A stretch of 64,000 nt of DNA from Isoetes taiwanensis (lineage: Eukaryota; Streptophyta; Lycopodiopsida; Isoetales; Isoetaceae). The stretch spans positions 5,747,216-5,811,215 of the forward strand of contig JAJEKV010000005.1 in assembly GCA_021234155.1 (NCBI GenBank), in the 5' to 3' direction. A program made the translations under genes and the position numbers. The notes below the pieces were generated by a model. It did no database searches, was not told the origin of the DNA, and was given only the letters and a program-made list of their open reading frames with translations. Positions within the stretch are counted from its first letter, which is position 1, and each line of letters begins with the position of its first letter. Shown piece by piece: positions 1-13,212 of this stretch.

Positions 1-755
1 TTTTATTACGTATTGCTTGTGGGAAGAACTGCGCAAACCAAAATTGGGCCCACCCAATCATCACCTTAGAGGTATCCGGCCCATACCCTCTTTCTCATGA
101 AACGAGGGTATTGAGAAGGCAACCTGCCATGGCAAAGCTTCCAAAGCTTGTTATTCATCAGGCTCAGCGCACCAGGGTGAGAGACATCAGCTGGCATTAT
201 CTGATCGTAGTATCAAATGTTATCCACTTTCCTTTACTTATAGTCACCACTTCTTGCCTTGGCAGTTATTCTGCAGTGGGGCCGGAAGGTGCAATGCAAC
301 CCAGAGTTCTGCCGAGTACCCAGCAGAAAGAGATCCTAAACCGCCCCAAATCCAGGGCAATGCCTGCTCACTGACATTGGGATGGTGATTTAGAAATCCA
401 GACGCCGGGGCCGCCCATAGCAGAATCGCATTAGGGTTTTCCGCGACATTAGATAGATCGACTTGGTAAGAAACAAAAACGCAAAAGTCAATGTTAGCCC
501 TGACCGCACTTGCAGTACCCTTATGCCGGAACAAGGACTTGAGTAGGAGGGTAGATCCTCATGATCGGCAGTTTAGATCCCCAAGCGCCCAACCCTAACA
601 TGTGGGAATTTTCGCAATTTCCACAGCCAAAATGAAACCAGAATCGCCTAAGCATCCACGTGACAGTGCAACTTAGTTGAGAAGCAAACGGATACCGGAA
701 ATTGCTCGGGGCACTTGCGTTTTGTGCAACGGTTTTGAATTGAAATGACCGAGCT
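1..755. other. Unassigned left flank
   Basis: No gene is recognised here. Two overlapping open frames of under 100 codons on opposite strands (111-374 plus, 244-534 minus) match nothing I know and have no splice or promoter context. The sequence does not resemble the end of the 10.8-kb unit that precedes units B and C (for example 21,300-22,136), so the tandem array appears to start near 755. Confidence 0.5.
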
Positions 756-904
756 GAGAATCACAGCTAAGTAACGCCATACAAAATGACCTGCCAGATA
801 AAACCATAAATCAATACCTGATTTATTCCTCCGAGTTAAAGAAACTGGAGCACTGAGAGTAGAACCGCATTTATAAATACAGTTATTATGTCAAGCGTGA
901 AAGA

Positions 905-3900
905 TCAAAGCTTTCCCGGGAAGCTAGCTTCGAGGGCTCCCCAAATGTTTTTATTCTCCAAATCACCATGTGAACAAACGGAGTCCGAATTGCCAACACT
1001 GAAAGCCCTCATCGATACTGGGGCAGGGCTTTGACCGAATCACCTGAATCTATGAGCAAATCGCTTGGAATTCACACTGTCCACCAGTCATCCGTTTTAA
1101 ATAATGTCGCTAAAAACTCCCAGAGCTGCGCTGCAATTTCAAGCAACCACCATGTATATTCCAGCAGCATTCCTACATAAAGTCATCACAGTTAAACCAC
1201 ATCTGATCATCATCAGCATGACCCCACCTGTACTGATACTTGGTCTGGAACCTCCGCCTCCCAAGCCCAGCTGTTTCCACCAGTTATTTTAAAAAGGAGC
1301 CAATTAAACCTGGTCAATATGGATGTTTCCAATTCCTATACTTAACTTAAATATTCGAAAAATGGGTTCTTTACAAGCTCCCTATGAGTAATAATCAAGC
1401 AACCAATACACATCTCGTAGTCCATCTTAAATGTCACCAACCAAAAAATGAATGTTAGCGTATGATTAGGATTCATGATTTGACAAAAGCCAAGGACTTT
1501 ATTTTCAAAACAGCAAAGCCATAAACTTACTCATAAAATATGCCACAATAATTTGGGAATTTGCAAAACAGTCTCAAAACAATAAAACTGTCTTTTATTC
1601 ATATAAACTGGAATATTAACACACCAGGTTACATGTTTTTCATCCTCTAATGGTGGGACATGATCGGTTGAAGAGTTACTTAAAACAGAAGCAAACAGCA
1701 CAGAGACACGGGGCATTTTTCAACACAACACGATGCTGGCTTAGGAATTTTGGTCCTTTCTAAACATATCCTGAAAGACCCAACCAGAGAATCAAAGGAC
1801 ACTGAGGTGGTGGCCCAACTTCATGCCATATGGAGCCCGAGGATTGACCATCACGCATTTCAAACTTCTAAAATGGTTTAAATTACCCCATTTAACTGGT
1901 AATTTCTCCCATCAAACATACCTTATGTGAATTGGAGAACACAGCACAATGCCCCGCTTTTTGTGTTTATTAGATTGTTAACAAATGAAGTAGCAGAAAC
2001 TTACTGGACAGAAGTCCTACAGCAAAATTTCACCACTCGAATCAACATCTTTCCTTTGGCTGCAGCATACATTCTGTCACTATGGATCTGGCTGGTAACT
2101 CATGACTTTATGTACAGCGAAAACCTGCAATTTACTATCCTTATTTATAGATACAAGCTAATTACAAGAAAACTACATTTCTAGGAAGAATTATAAAATA
2201 GCAGGGGAAACAGCATTATTACCCTTGAAACTCCATCCTGTAAGCTGCATAGCTTACGGAAAGCCATGTTCATGCTTCTGTTAGCTCATCAAGCCAATCA
2301 GGGTTTAACTTTGCCAATTCTAAGGAAAGATGTGTATCGCTATATACTTTGCAAATCATCTGTGTCGTATTGTTTATACCATTATCAATGGCATCAATTG
2401 CCTGCAAATAAACAAATGTACTTTACAAATCTATATTTACATTATATGTACAGTGCCAGTAGCTTATCCTTCTAAAATATCGCCTTTATAAATCCAGTAA
2501 GCAAAAGTTAGTGATCAGAGATCCTATATCCAAGATCATTTCCTTTGTTTTTTCTTTTTTTTTTGGGACTTATAACCATCATACTCTAGAATGTGTCCTC
2601 AACAAATATGAAAGAGTGTAGGTCAAGTACCTCCATAAAAATTTCTATAAACTGCAAGGTATACTCCATTAACATCTGGATGTTGTAAATCTTTTCCAAG
2701 CTGTTTTGCAACTATCTCAATGGCCATAATGCTGCTAAAATGAGTGGAACGAACATATAAGCATGTTGTAAATAAAAAATAACTAACCCAATAGTCTCCA
2801 TACTAAACAACACTTTATTTTTCTTTTTCTCAACATTATGTTGAGGTAAAATTATTTCTCAGAGTTGGGGAGCCTTTTGTGTAATGTGAAGAAATCCTAA
2901 TTTCGCATAAATTCTGCCAGTGTATTTCCACAATAGTGAGATTAGAGCAGTCTAAATTGTAGTATTGCATACCCATTATTAGATAAAAGCCGTTACGCTG
3001 GAAAATAAAACTGCAAAAGCTTCCATCTAGACAAAGTCAAGAAATTATGGGACAATTTGGACACATTAGTTTCTTTTTCTAGTTGAAGAACTGTGATTTA
3101 GTCTATATTCAATATCAAGAATTTCTCTTGCTTTTTACTGGAGCATATTTTGCTTTCTGTGCTCTTTTTACGCTTTCTTCTATAGGAGGTCCTGCAAGAT
3201 TTGGAACAGCCCATTTATCACTACAAGAATTTGGTTCCCTGAAGAGCATAATGTCACATCAGGTAGCCACATTGAACTAAGCTTGCTTGTGTACAGAAGA
3301 AGTTTTAAATTTGGTACCCAGCATCCTAACTTGTTTGGACATGGCGTGGATACAACACTTCCCATGAAAGGAGAATTGAGTACCTTTTGTTCCTGTAGTT
3401 ACTCCAGATCATCCCTAAAGTTGTTTCACTCATTTCTTACTGAAAGCACACTTGCTACAAATTCAAGGTTCTTCTGGAAAAGGCTAAAGATCCTTTCAAG
3501 TGACTATAATCCATGTTCCATGATTTTGTATGCAAGAACATCTGTTTCTTGGTATGAAGATGCCAAACATCACATACAGATCGTAAGGTTGCTGTGCAGA
3601 AGAGCATAATCAATTCTTTTATCTAGCTAGGCAAAACAGAATAATGGAACTTCTAATTCACTTAAAAATTCTAGAATTTATACTTATGCTGAATTTTACA
3701 AGCATGACAACTGGCCATTTCTTTCCATCTTGGAATAGATAACCTCTAAGGACTGAACTCTCTTCTGACCCTTTCTTCCTTTTTTCTTCAGTGTTGAAAA
3801 ATATAAAGAAAATCTGTTGAAGCTACTCTCTGACCATCTCAATGAAAAATGGACATATAATATAGAGACAAAAATGTGAATGAAAAATGGGCTTCGCCAA

Positions 3901-4690
3901 CTCCATATAAGACCTCAAGACCATTGCTTTCTTGTTTTAAATCCATTTCAAAGCAATGATCAAACCCTGCTGATGATGATCATAACGATCCTTTTAGCAT
4001 CATACACGCTTCCAACATCCAACACAGCATCCAACTGATCTTAAAATCTGTAAAATTATGTCCTGAATTAGCAAAAACGTTATTGCAACTAGTAAGTACA
4101 ATAATAATGGACCAGACCACCATCGATTCAAGCCGGGCAGTGCCAGAAATCACTAAAAAGGATGTTAGCTAATAGTTCAGAAAAGTACTAGTTTGTAATA
4201 CGCTTGCATTTACTGCGACCAAAATGTTTGTGCAGAGTGTTACATACATATGCATAGGTGTTGCTTATTCCCAGCATTATGAGCTTCTGTTTCTAGGACG
4301 TGTATTAGACTAGACATTTGGTAAACAGACACACGAAAGTACTAACAAAGCTGGTCTAACTAAACGCTAACCTTCTGGTCTCTGGTCCTAACTATCTCTG
4401 CACCTAAGTGAACTTTGTCCGTAAGACGAATGGAGGAAACACCCTAATGCTTCATCGCAATGAAAAGTCCCATTGTGTGTGTCCCAATGCGCTTGGGCTT
4501 CTGCTGACACTGGCCACCCGGCATGTATCTATCCCTGAACTGGCGCGAGCACGAAAGTAGCAACTGAGGCAAAATGGCTCCTAGCTGCCACCTTCACCCC
4601 AGAGTCTGTTTTCCCCATCCAGCTTTCTATTCTGTAGGGTTTTCAGCTTGAAAAATGCCCTGAAATAATATCATTGGTAGTCTTCAACAT
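905..4690 (-). pseudogene. MYG1: MYG1 exonuclease, copy A (eroded)
   Basis: Same seven-exon order as copies B and C, but eroded. Approximate exons on the minus strand: e1 4,372-4,690, e2 3,902-4,047, e3 2,631-2,731, e4 2,223-2,401, e5 2,005-2,124, e6 about 1,230-1,280, e7 about 905-1,090. Several splice sites are cleaner here than in B or C, such as CAG before e2, e4 and e5 and GTAAGT after e5. The last two exons are heavily altered: the e7 stretch no longer reads as the conserved FIGGN region, and e6 keeps only its ends. e1 has frameshifts. The copy is probably non-functional, though part of the damage may be sequence error. Confidence 0.75.
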
Positions 4691-4699
4691 ATTCGTCTT

Positions 4700-5190
4700 G
4701 TCATTTTTATTTTGTATAAGGTGTTTTCCATGGGACTAAAACCGACTTTTCTGAGGTCGTGTCAAGGCTCCAAGGTTCCCATGGTGAGCACCTTTACTTG
4801 CTTGATTCAGGTTTAGGACCCGAGTCGCAGCTATCTTCCACATAATTCTCGAGCCTCGTGTTTTGACCTAGTACTGGGCTGTGCATGCACCATGGAAAGC
4901 ACCTAAGAGAAAGGCCCCATGGCTGAAAGGATGGCCGACACAAGCAAGGGTGCGAACGTGGTGCTAAGGTCATTTAATGTAAAGTTTGTTACCTTCACTA
5001 GCCTCTTGTCTAATCATGCTCCTGGCCACATGGCAAGGATTCTTTACAGAATGTAAGTAACTTCCGTGAATCAAAATCGAGATGATCTAGAGTCGCTTAC
5101 GCCGAAGCTTCATTATCTTGGATGTTTTGAAGATTCCACCCAGATTACCGAATTGAAGCTGTAACCAAACTTCATGTTTTCAATAATTTC
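4700..5190. other. MYG1 upstream region, copy A
   Basis: Lies 5' of the MYG1 ATG on the minus strand and presumably holds its promoter and 5' UTR. No coding sequence is recognised. Equivalent stretches are 15,360-15,900 (B) and 26,260-26,800 (C). A short plus-strand frame starting MGKHPKRKAPW is shared by B and C, but it diverges after about 17 residues because of indels, so it is not called as a gene. Confidence 0.4.
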
Positions 5191-6440
5191 CTTCACTTGT
5201 AATTGTTGGTATTAGATGTGCTCTTACCTAACGCTGCATCTAAGACATCTTCCACAAAGCAAGTAGAAGGAAAATTTATATATGGGAAAAAGACGCTACA
5301 AAAGAGGGGAGAGAATATAAGTAAAAGAAACAAAGAATGGCAGATAGAAACGCTTAATAGAGGGTAATAAAATGTGGAAGGAAGAGTAAAAAATATTGAC
5401 GGTTTTATTTGATTCCAAGTTTTAGTGTGTATGAGGGCCTCCAAATGGGAATGCATATACTACGAATACCAATTAAGGTTTTAAAAAATATCTTTTAAGC
5501 CCCTTAATCAGATAAAGATGCATCATGGCATTTGACAACAAGGAATAGAAAGCCACCGACTCTCCTATGATATGCTTCATACACACTCTTTCCATACTTT
5601 CATTTTATATGAATCCAAAAAGAATCTCGATTGTTCAAATGTTTTTAGGAGATTGTTCAATGTCTTGTAGACCTTCTTGGAAATCAACACTGTAAGTCAT
5701 CGCAAGATAGAATAACAATCAGACCACAAAAAACTTCCTACTTTAGTCTACTTTTGTCCTTGCATTCTATAAGCACTCCACCAACTATATAAAGTCCCAA
5801 CAAAGTTTATAATCAAGATTCCTTAGTTTAACATTCACGTCTCCAACCTCATGCGTGGTTGTTTAAAAGATAGCATGGCTAGTACTCTTCATACAACATG
5901 CTATTGCACTCTTCCAGACATGGAACATCAAAGCATCTCCATTCTTAACTACAAAGTGGGTTTAGGCATGGTATCAATCATGTCGAAATCAATGTGTTTT
6001 CATATAAAGTGCTTGTCTCGACTTCTGGCTTGTTCAAAATAGGACTCTCAAAGTAAGGAGATGGTCCATGCATTATGTTTTTCTGAAGCCCGCTTGGCAA
6101 TAAGCTCCTCTTTATCATGACGCTCATTCCATTCGCTAATTTTTGCTCTAGCAAGCCTCCCCATAGAGCTTAGAATAATATGTAGCCTATCATTATAGTA
6201 CTGCTAATTCCAAGAATTTTTCCTTGTAACCTCATTTATATATTGGGACAATCTTGCATTCTCTCTAGGACTTTGTAATTTTTCCGTGATGTACCATGTT
6301 CATAAGGTCTCACACTTGTAAGGTTATCCATCTATCCATTTCATTAATTCAACTTCCATTCTTTCCTAATTTCATGCAAGCAACCATTGAACCTTTTTTT
6401 TAGTCGATTCTTGTTCAACATTTCATGTGTAGTTCTATTC
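5190..6440 (-). mobile_element. LINE RT fragment, unit A (eroded)
   Basis: Same minus-strand LINE fragment as in units B and C. Recognisable remains include HTKTWNQIK near 5,400 and the RT region near 6,000-6,120. It is frameshifted throughout. Confidence 0.65.
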
Positions 6441-6449
6441 CTCCTATTG

Positions 6450-9400
6450 CATCCCACTGGTCGCTTTGATCCATTCTTCAATGGGCTAATTTTGGTTACG
6501 AGGTTACTACCATGCTAGAAGCCTGTGAGATCTCAAATTCCCTGGAGACACCAAAGGATCTCATCCGAAGCTGGCTTCATCACAATAATGGGGTTAGTTT
6601 CATGGAATATTCAAGGTAGCCTTCTCCTCCTCGAAAGGGAGTCGAGCTTCTTTCTATTTATCTAGATTGACGCCAATTTGTATGACTTACATATAATGAA
6701 GGGAGACGACAAAGCTTGCGATATAATTGATCGGGTTTTGATGTCCTTATCGCAGCACCGATTCTCGCTAATGCAGGTGGTAGATAGCATGGATTCTTTT
6801 TTGCCACCATCTTTACCCTAGTTGATCATTTTTGGTCATCAGTCTTAATTGTGTGGCGTGAACAAGAGGGTTAAGCATAGTCTAATTAATGTTTACTTCA
6901 CAAGAGAGCTTCAATCAGTCTCCTCAAGGAGGGAAGGTGCTCACCGGCCTAATATTTTATGGCTTCTGTTAGGATCTTTTAATATGGTGGAAATGGAGTC
7001 CGACGGTTAGTGGCCACTTAATGGTGTCTGATTTTGAACGCCGCCAGCGTATTCCATCTACTCCATGATTACAACCCCTAAGATCACAGAAGGTGCTCTT
7101 TACTTGGTGCAATAGTCGATTGGTGGAGGTTGCATGCTTCCAATTGCATACAGCCATCGAATGCGCATGTACCGTAGAGCCTGTGTCTCTTCCGCTCTAC
7201 TCGTGAGATCAACTCAGCTTCGCATCACCATCCCAATTTCTTCTCGATGAGCCTTTATAAAAGGTGAGGTCTCGGACGACATGCTGCTTTCGCTTTGATT
7301 GTAAAGTTCTTGAAGGATGTCACTTTCGTGAAGGCTGCAAAATACTTGGACAAGTGCCTTCACCACGGGCCGGCATGGTCGGCATAGTGATGCATTAGAA
7401 GGGGCCGGTGCTTACCAAACAAGCAATAAGAGTCCGCAGATTTCGCTTATTGGACACCTGAGTATCGACGCTTTCCATTCTCGATAGGGACTTTCCGGTG
7501 TGTTTATGATTGAGATTCTTAGCCAGATCCGCATTGGAGGAGCAACCTGCCAGCAAAGGCAAAGCGTAGGTCTCATGAAGTGGGTTTCTTGATGGAGACC
7601 ATTGTGGCTATGCTTCTTTTTCCGCATACTAAGAGGTGTCACATGACGCCAACCATGTCATTCCTTTTTGTCGTATCACGGTACACAGCCAATAGAACCT
7701 TAAGCAACATCCGATAATCACTTTCTGCATTCTTTGTCAAAAACATCTTCCCTTTCAATCGTAAATGCTAGATGTCGCTTTTGTTCAGGATTTCATCATC
7801 TCCGACAGCATGTGATGTGTCAATGAGGCGCCTATGATAGCCGATGATTTAGGTTCTACCGCCTTTGAACTAAATAAAGCAAATGCCTGTGTTTGGATGG
7901 TCTACCAATTGAGTTCTTCATGAGTATTGGGAATGGTTGGAGCCGATGTATGATACTTTCAGACTTTCGCGTCCACTACTTTGATAGAATTCTAAACACA
8001 AGTGCTATCTCACTTCGCTCTAAGGTCAAATATCTCGACTATTTTCGCATCGGTGACACTTTACCTTTCTTTATTGTGTATATAGATCTGCTGCTTTTAG
8101 AGAGGGTGAAGGAGCCCATGCAGTCCATTCATAATCCAATCGCTTTCCAAAATCTATGCATTTTAATATCGTTGCTGCCGCTAGTTTAGGAATCCATTAA
8201 GCACGTAAGCAAACCTTTCCGGGCCAGGTAATTTTAAGGTTGATTTGCTAAATCTTATGACAAGGTTACGGGAATTCATGTCGATGTATGCAAGAACTGG
8301 AGCTAGGAACAACGGCTAATCGCATTATTATGAAGTTGCATGTTCTCCGACGGGCGATCTATGTTCCATGATGAGCTGTTAGATGCCTTCACTTGATCGC
8401 GGTTATTCTGCTGTGGATGCCTTAGTACCACCGCTACAATTATCGAGGTTTTATCGCGTTTATTTATTGTTGCAACAATAGAGGGACTTCTCCATGGTCT
8501 CGCAATGAGGATGGCACACAAGAGGTTTGTAATCAGTCATAAAAAATGACATGTTCCTCTTCGGTCATTACCGCTGAGAATTTAGAAGTCATTAAATTGG
8601 TTTCCAGACACTTTCTCACCGCTTCCCGGAAAATCCTGTGGGATGGTAGAAGGTACAACTTCATGGATATTGATATCTAAATTCTACAGTTCATGATTAT
8701 CCAGCGGCGCTTCACCGGGTTGTTGGCGATCAGAAGGCATCCATGTTAGCGTTGGAGCTGCATGAGGAGATCATTAAGGGTTTGAAGAAGCAATCTGTTC
8801 GTCATCCACGAAAGCTGTTTTGGCGTGGTCGCATTATAGTGGCCAAATTAGTTCTTAGTAGTGCCCATGTCTGAGGCAGAATCCATCGCTAGCCCCACAG
8901 ATCAAAGTACGAAGCCTACGGCCAGTTCAACTTTATATGGATGGTACCGAGGAAGGGTGCGCGATTGCTGCGGTTTTGGTCGGGCGCATCCTTTCAAAAT
9001 GGGCGATGTCTTTGGCATGATAGACTTATCACAGAAAGCAAAACTCTTATTTCAAAGTTCATTTGGAGACACTTGAATGCAGAAGATCCTTCTTTGTTAC
9101 TTCTCTTGAACAAGTTCTTAGTCATTGTATCCCATTAGGGAAGAAGGCGGTCAAACCAATCTTACCTTGGGCATTATTTCACCGCAATGTGGATTATGGA
9201 CAAGATGGGATGCAAATAAACACTTTTGGCCATGCCTTCTATCCACACCCTATTGAGACTCATGGTGGGCACGCATCAGCTTCCAAACTCCTTCACCACC
9301 TCCACTCTGGCAAGACGGGCTCATCTCCTTATACAAAGATGATGGGTTCTTGGTGTGTTGTTCCTATTCAAGCATGATATGAAGTCACATTGTCTTGGCC

Positions 9401-9520
9401 TCCACCCCTCAGTGCCTGCTGGGATGTCTCAGATGGGAGAAGGTCGCAAAACATTTGCCTTTTTATGAAAAGGTGCTGGTTAATAAAAGGGTGCCTTGTA
9501 ACCGCTATTGAAAATATTCA
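6450..9520 (+). mobile_element. LINE, unit A (heavily eroded)
   Basis: Same plus-strand LINE as in units B and C. GLDGLPIEFF near 7,890-7,920, the motif A region near 8,230-8,270 and the C-terminal segment around 8,830-9,370 are still recognisable. Dozens of indels and stops make it non-functional. Confidence 0.7.
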
Positions 9521-9908
9521 CAAAGGCAAGCACTTTGATTAACATAGTTACCTTATTTAGTGAATAACAATTAATGCACCATTAATTATTCATATGTTTT
9601 GCCGCGTATTTACCTTAAAAGGTGCATATAAATAATGCGGAACATCACATTTATCGCCTTCACTTCCTACCGCTTCCGCCTCCATTGACCTCAGACAGCT
9701 TTTCACCAGATTTTACAAGGAATGCATACTATTCTCAAATTCTTTTCATTGTTGTTCTCCGCAATGAGATGCCATAATTCTTAATTTAAAGACATCTTTC
9801 ATCCTCTGCTTTATGCCTCGAAACCATCTACTCCTTCAAATAATTCTATACTACTTAATAGAGAGGAACTGATGATGCTTGCCATAGCGCCTCCGTTGGA
9901 GCAATACC

Positions 9909-10471
9909 AATGATAAAACTTAGAACAGTATCAAGATAATGATCTTTCAATAAATTATCATCATTGTCTAGCTTATGCAATATTATTTAAACTTTATAAA
10001 CCATTAAAATGATTTATATCGTATCATTGTTCAATGCATTAGTAATCGATATTGACCATTTTAGAGGGACAAACTAACACACATTTCGCATAAATACATT
10101 ATCTCACATATCATCAATCAACTACCCAAGGATGCAAAGAAATGTTTTAAGCTAATTTATTTGTATTTTAGTTCTCGTATCTAGCCAAGCGGGTCGGAAC
10201 TTCTATTTCAACTGCTCATACAGATCCCAAGTTAATTCATCCATTTGACTTCCAAATTGGCATTCACATTCCATATACAATGGTTGGTTTATATCTTCAA
10301 CATTGCAATTATATGCAATGGTTGTTTCGTCGCCACAAACCTAGTAAAATAAACTCTTCTAACCTCGGACTGCTGTCAATTTGTTGTCACATGAATGCAC
10401 AAGACTGAATTCATTAGATCAAATTTCTTGATATATAAGATCATTTACTAAACATGTGGCATTAATTTAAC
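9909..10471 (-). mobile_element. Copia 5' LTR, unit A (eroded)
   Basis: Collinear with the LTRs of units B and C but with many small changes. The PBS region reads 'gagcaatacca', so the primer site is lost. Confidence 0.7.
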
Positions 10472-11466
10472 CAATCAATACATGGAAACCAAAAAGAGTG
10501 TGAGATGGACACCGGCTTACTCCCCTAATTGATCAGATGGGGGGAAGCCATTCTGCTGCCCCTATGACCGTAAAATCTTAGGGCAGCAAGAATGTTTCTC
10601 TCTAATTCAAGGTTTCATTACATATATGCAAAGCAGCATCATGTGTAATCAAACATTTCAACTTTTTAGCATTTTTTCCAATGTTCAAGAAAGATCTCCA
10701 TCCATCACTTTTTGGCAAGTATGACGAAATTTCTTTTGAAGCACAATAAAGTCATGGATTTTCTTATCTCATACAAATTACTATGCCAAAGACATGCATC
10801 AAGCATGGTTATTTTGTTTTGCACCATCGTCTTAGGGGTAACAAATGCTTTTGATGCTTTATCTTTACTACTACCATCATAAGCTACCAATAATGCAATT
10901 TCGGCATTACAACACATATACTATAAAGAACAATTTAGGCCGAAAAAAATCCTCAGAAATGCTTGGGATAGTGCAAAATCCATACTTACAAGCAACAAGA
11001 AAGCAAATCAATGCATCTCCATTAACATACAAATTTAAGCACCAAACAGAAAAAAAAAATATTCAAACCCATTATCTCTTCTAAAATAATCTAAAATAGT
11101 TTTAGATGGTCTTTATATTTTCATTTTTTGCTTTTAGTCATAGTTTCGGCTTTCTACTGAGGCTTTAGAAATCTAAGGATGAGGCTATGCCACATCATTT
11201 TGGTATGATATGGCAAAATACATGGATAGTCTAGAAATACCCCATATATTTTCTCTTACTCTAACGTGATAGTTTAATATGAATGAAATGAATGAAATAT
11301 AATCACAGCCTAGGTAATGCCACAAAATGACTAAGTTTAGACAAAAACCAATTCCAACACCCAGATGCATTCTTCCACATATGCTTGTTGAACTGAGGCA
11401 CAGAGGCAGTGAACCTCATATTGGTCTTCGGCCACTATAAACAACATTATACCAAAGAGGAAAGAT

Positions 11467-13173
11467 CATAAAGAAAGCTTTCCGGGCCATTTGGAGGGCC
11501 TCAAATGTTTTATCTCTAATAAATCCACTCATGTGAACAAAACGAGTCCTAATTCCACAACACTAGAAAGCTCCTCATCAAGCAGAATCCTCTCCATACC
11601 AAAGGGCTTCCTTTGACCTTCGAATCCTTACCGGACTCCAGCAGTAACCGCTACTTAATCGGCCCACCTTTTGCTCATCCTCACAATAATAATGTCACAA
11701 ACTTCAGGAGTCAGTACGCATTTCTTCCATAACCAATTACGCATATTCAAAGAAGACTCTCACATGTTATATATCACAGCTTAAATCACATCTTGACTAA
11801 TTATCATGCCAAGATGCACTTGACTACCTTGTACAAAACATACTTTGATACTTGGTTCAACTTCAGCCCTCAAGCTCATATAAGTGTTGTTTCCACTACA
11901 GAAGAAGAAAACAAGTTATTTTAGCAAAAGGAGCCAATTAAATAGCCTAATAATATGTGATAAGCCTACACCGTGCATAATTGAATTTTGGCATATATGT
12001 AACTATTCGAAAAAATGGGTTTCACAAGTCTTATATAATAATCATAACCACTATAGCCATACATTCCTATAGTCCATTCACAAAACACCAACCAAAAAAA
12101 AACACTTGCCTAACACAAATTTTCCATGACTAGGATTTGACAAAGCCAAGGACTTTTATTGCAACGCCATAAACTTTATCATAAATATGCCACAATAATT
12201 TGGAATTTTGCAAAACAAATTTCAAAACAATAAACTGCTCTTTTTATTCATAAACCTAATTACATATACCGTGTTACATGTTTCTTCATCCTAATGTAGG
12301 ATATGATCGAATTAAGAGTTACTTAAAAACGTACAAACAAAAGACAGAGACACGGGGCATTTTTTCAAATAACACGATGCCGGGTTTAGGAATTTGGTCC
12401 TAAACATATCCTAAAGACTCCAACTGCAGAATCAAAGGACAATTAGAGGTGGTGGCTCCAACTTTCATGCCATATGGAGCCCGAGGATTGAATCACCACG
12501 CATTTCAAACTTCTAAAATATTTAAATTACCCCATTTAACCGGCATTCCCATCAAACATACCTTATGTGAATTGGAGAACACAAAGATAATGCCCCGCTT
12601 TTTGTGTTTATTAGATTGTTAACAAATGAAGTAGCAACCATCGACGTAAGTCCTAAGAAAATTTCACCACTGAATCAACATCTTCACGCAGACATTCTCA
12701 TTACCATGGATCTCGGGCTGGTAACCAGACTTTATGTAATAGCGTGAAACCCGCACTTACCATCCTATTTATAGATACAAGCTAATTACAAGAAAAACTA
12801 CATTTCTAGGAAGAATCATTATAAAAATAGCGAAACAAAGCATTATTACCTCTTGAAACTCCGATCCTGTAAAGTCGCATAGCTTGATGGAAAGCCATGT
12901 TCTCGCTCTTACATTAGCTCATCAAGCCAATCGGGGTTTAACTTTGCCACCCTTGCTGAAAGATGTGTATCGTTTACATACTTTGGTAAATCATCTGTGT
13001 CGTATTGGTTTATACCATTATCAATGGCATCAATTGCCCCGCAACAAAACAATGTACTTTACAAATCATTGTTTACATTATATGTACGATTGCCGGAAGC
13101 ATCCTAAAATATATCGCCTTTATAACCAGCAAGCAAAAAGCTAGGTGATCGAGATCCCATATCCGCATCATTT

Positions 13174-13212
<39 letters not shown>

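Larger units (their letters stand above)
755..11302. repeat. Tandem unit A (about 10.5 kb, diverged)
   Basis: First copy of a head-to-tail repeat. It contains, in the same order and orientation as units B and C, MYG1 (minus), a LINE fragment (minus), a LINE (plus) and a copia 5' fragment (minus). The boundary is set where 'aatcacagct..ggtaa' recurs (about 755, 11,303, 22,137 and 33,054). Unit A has many more substitutions and small deletions than B or C, so it is either older or no longer homogenised with them. Confidence 0.85.

Noticed and set aside
1-40. 16-base match between about 15-30 (tgcttgtgggaagaac) and 59,611
   Set aside because: Too short; a match of this size is expected by chance about once in a window of this length.
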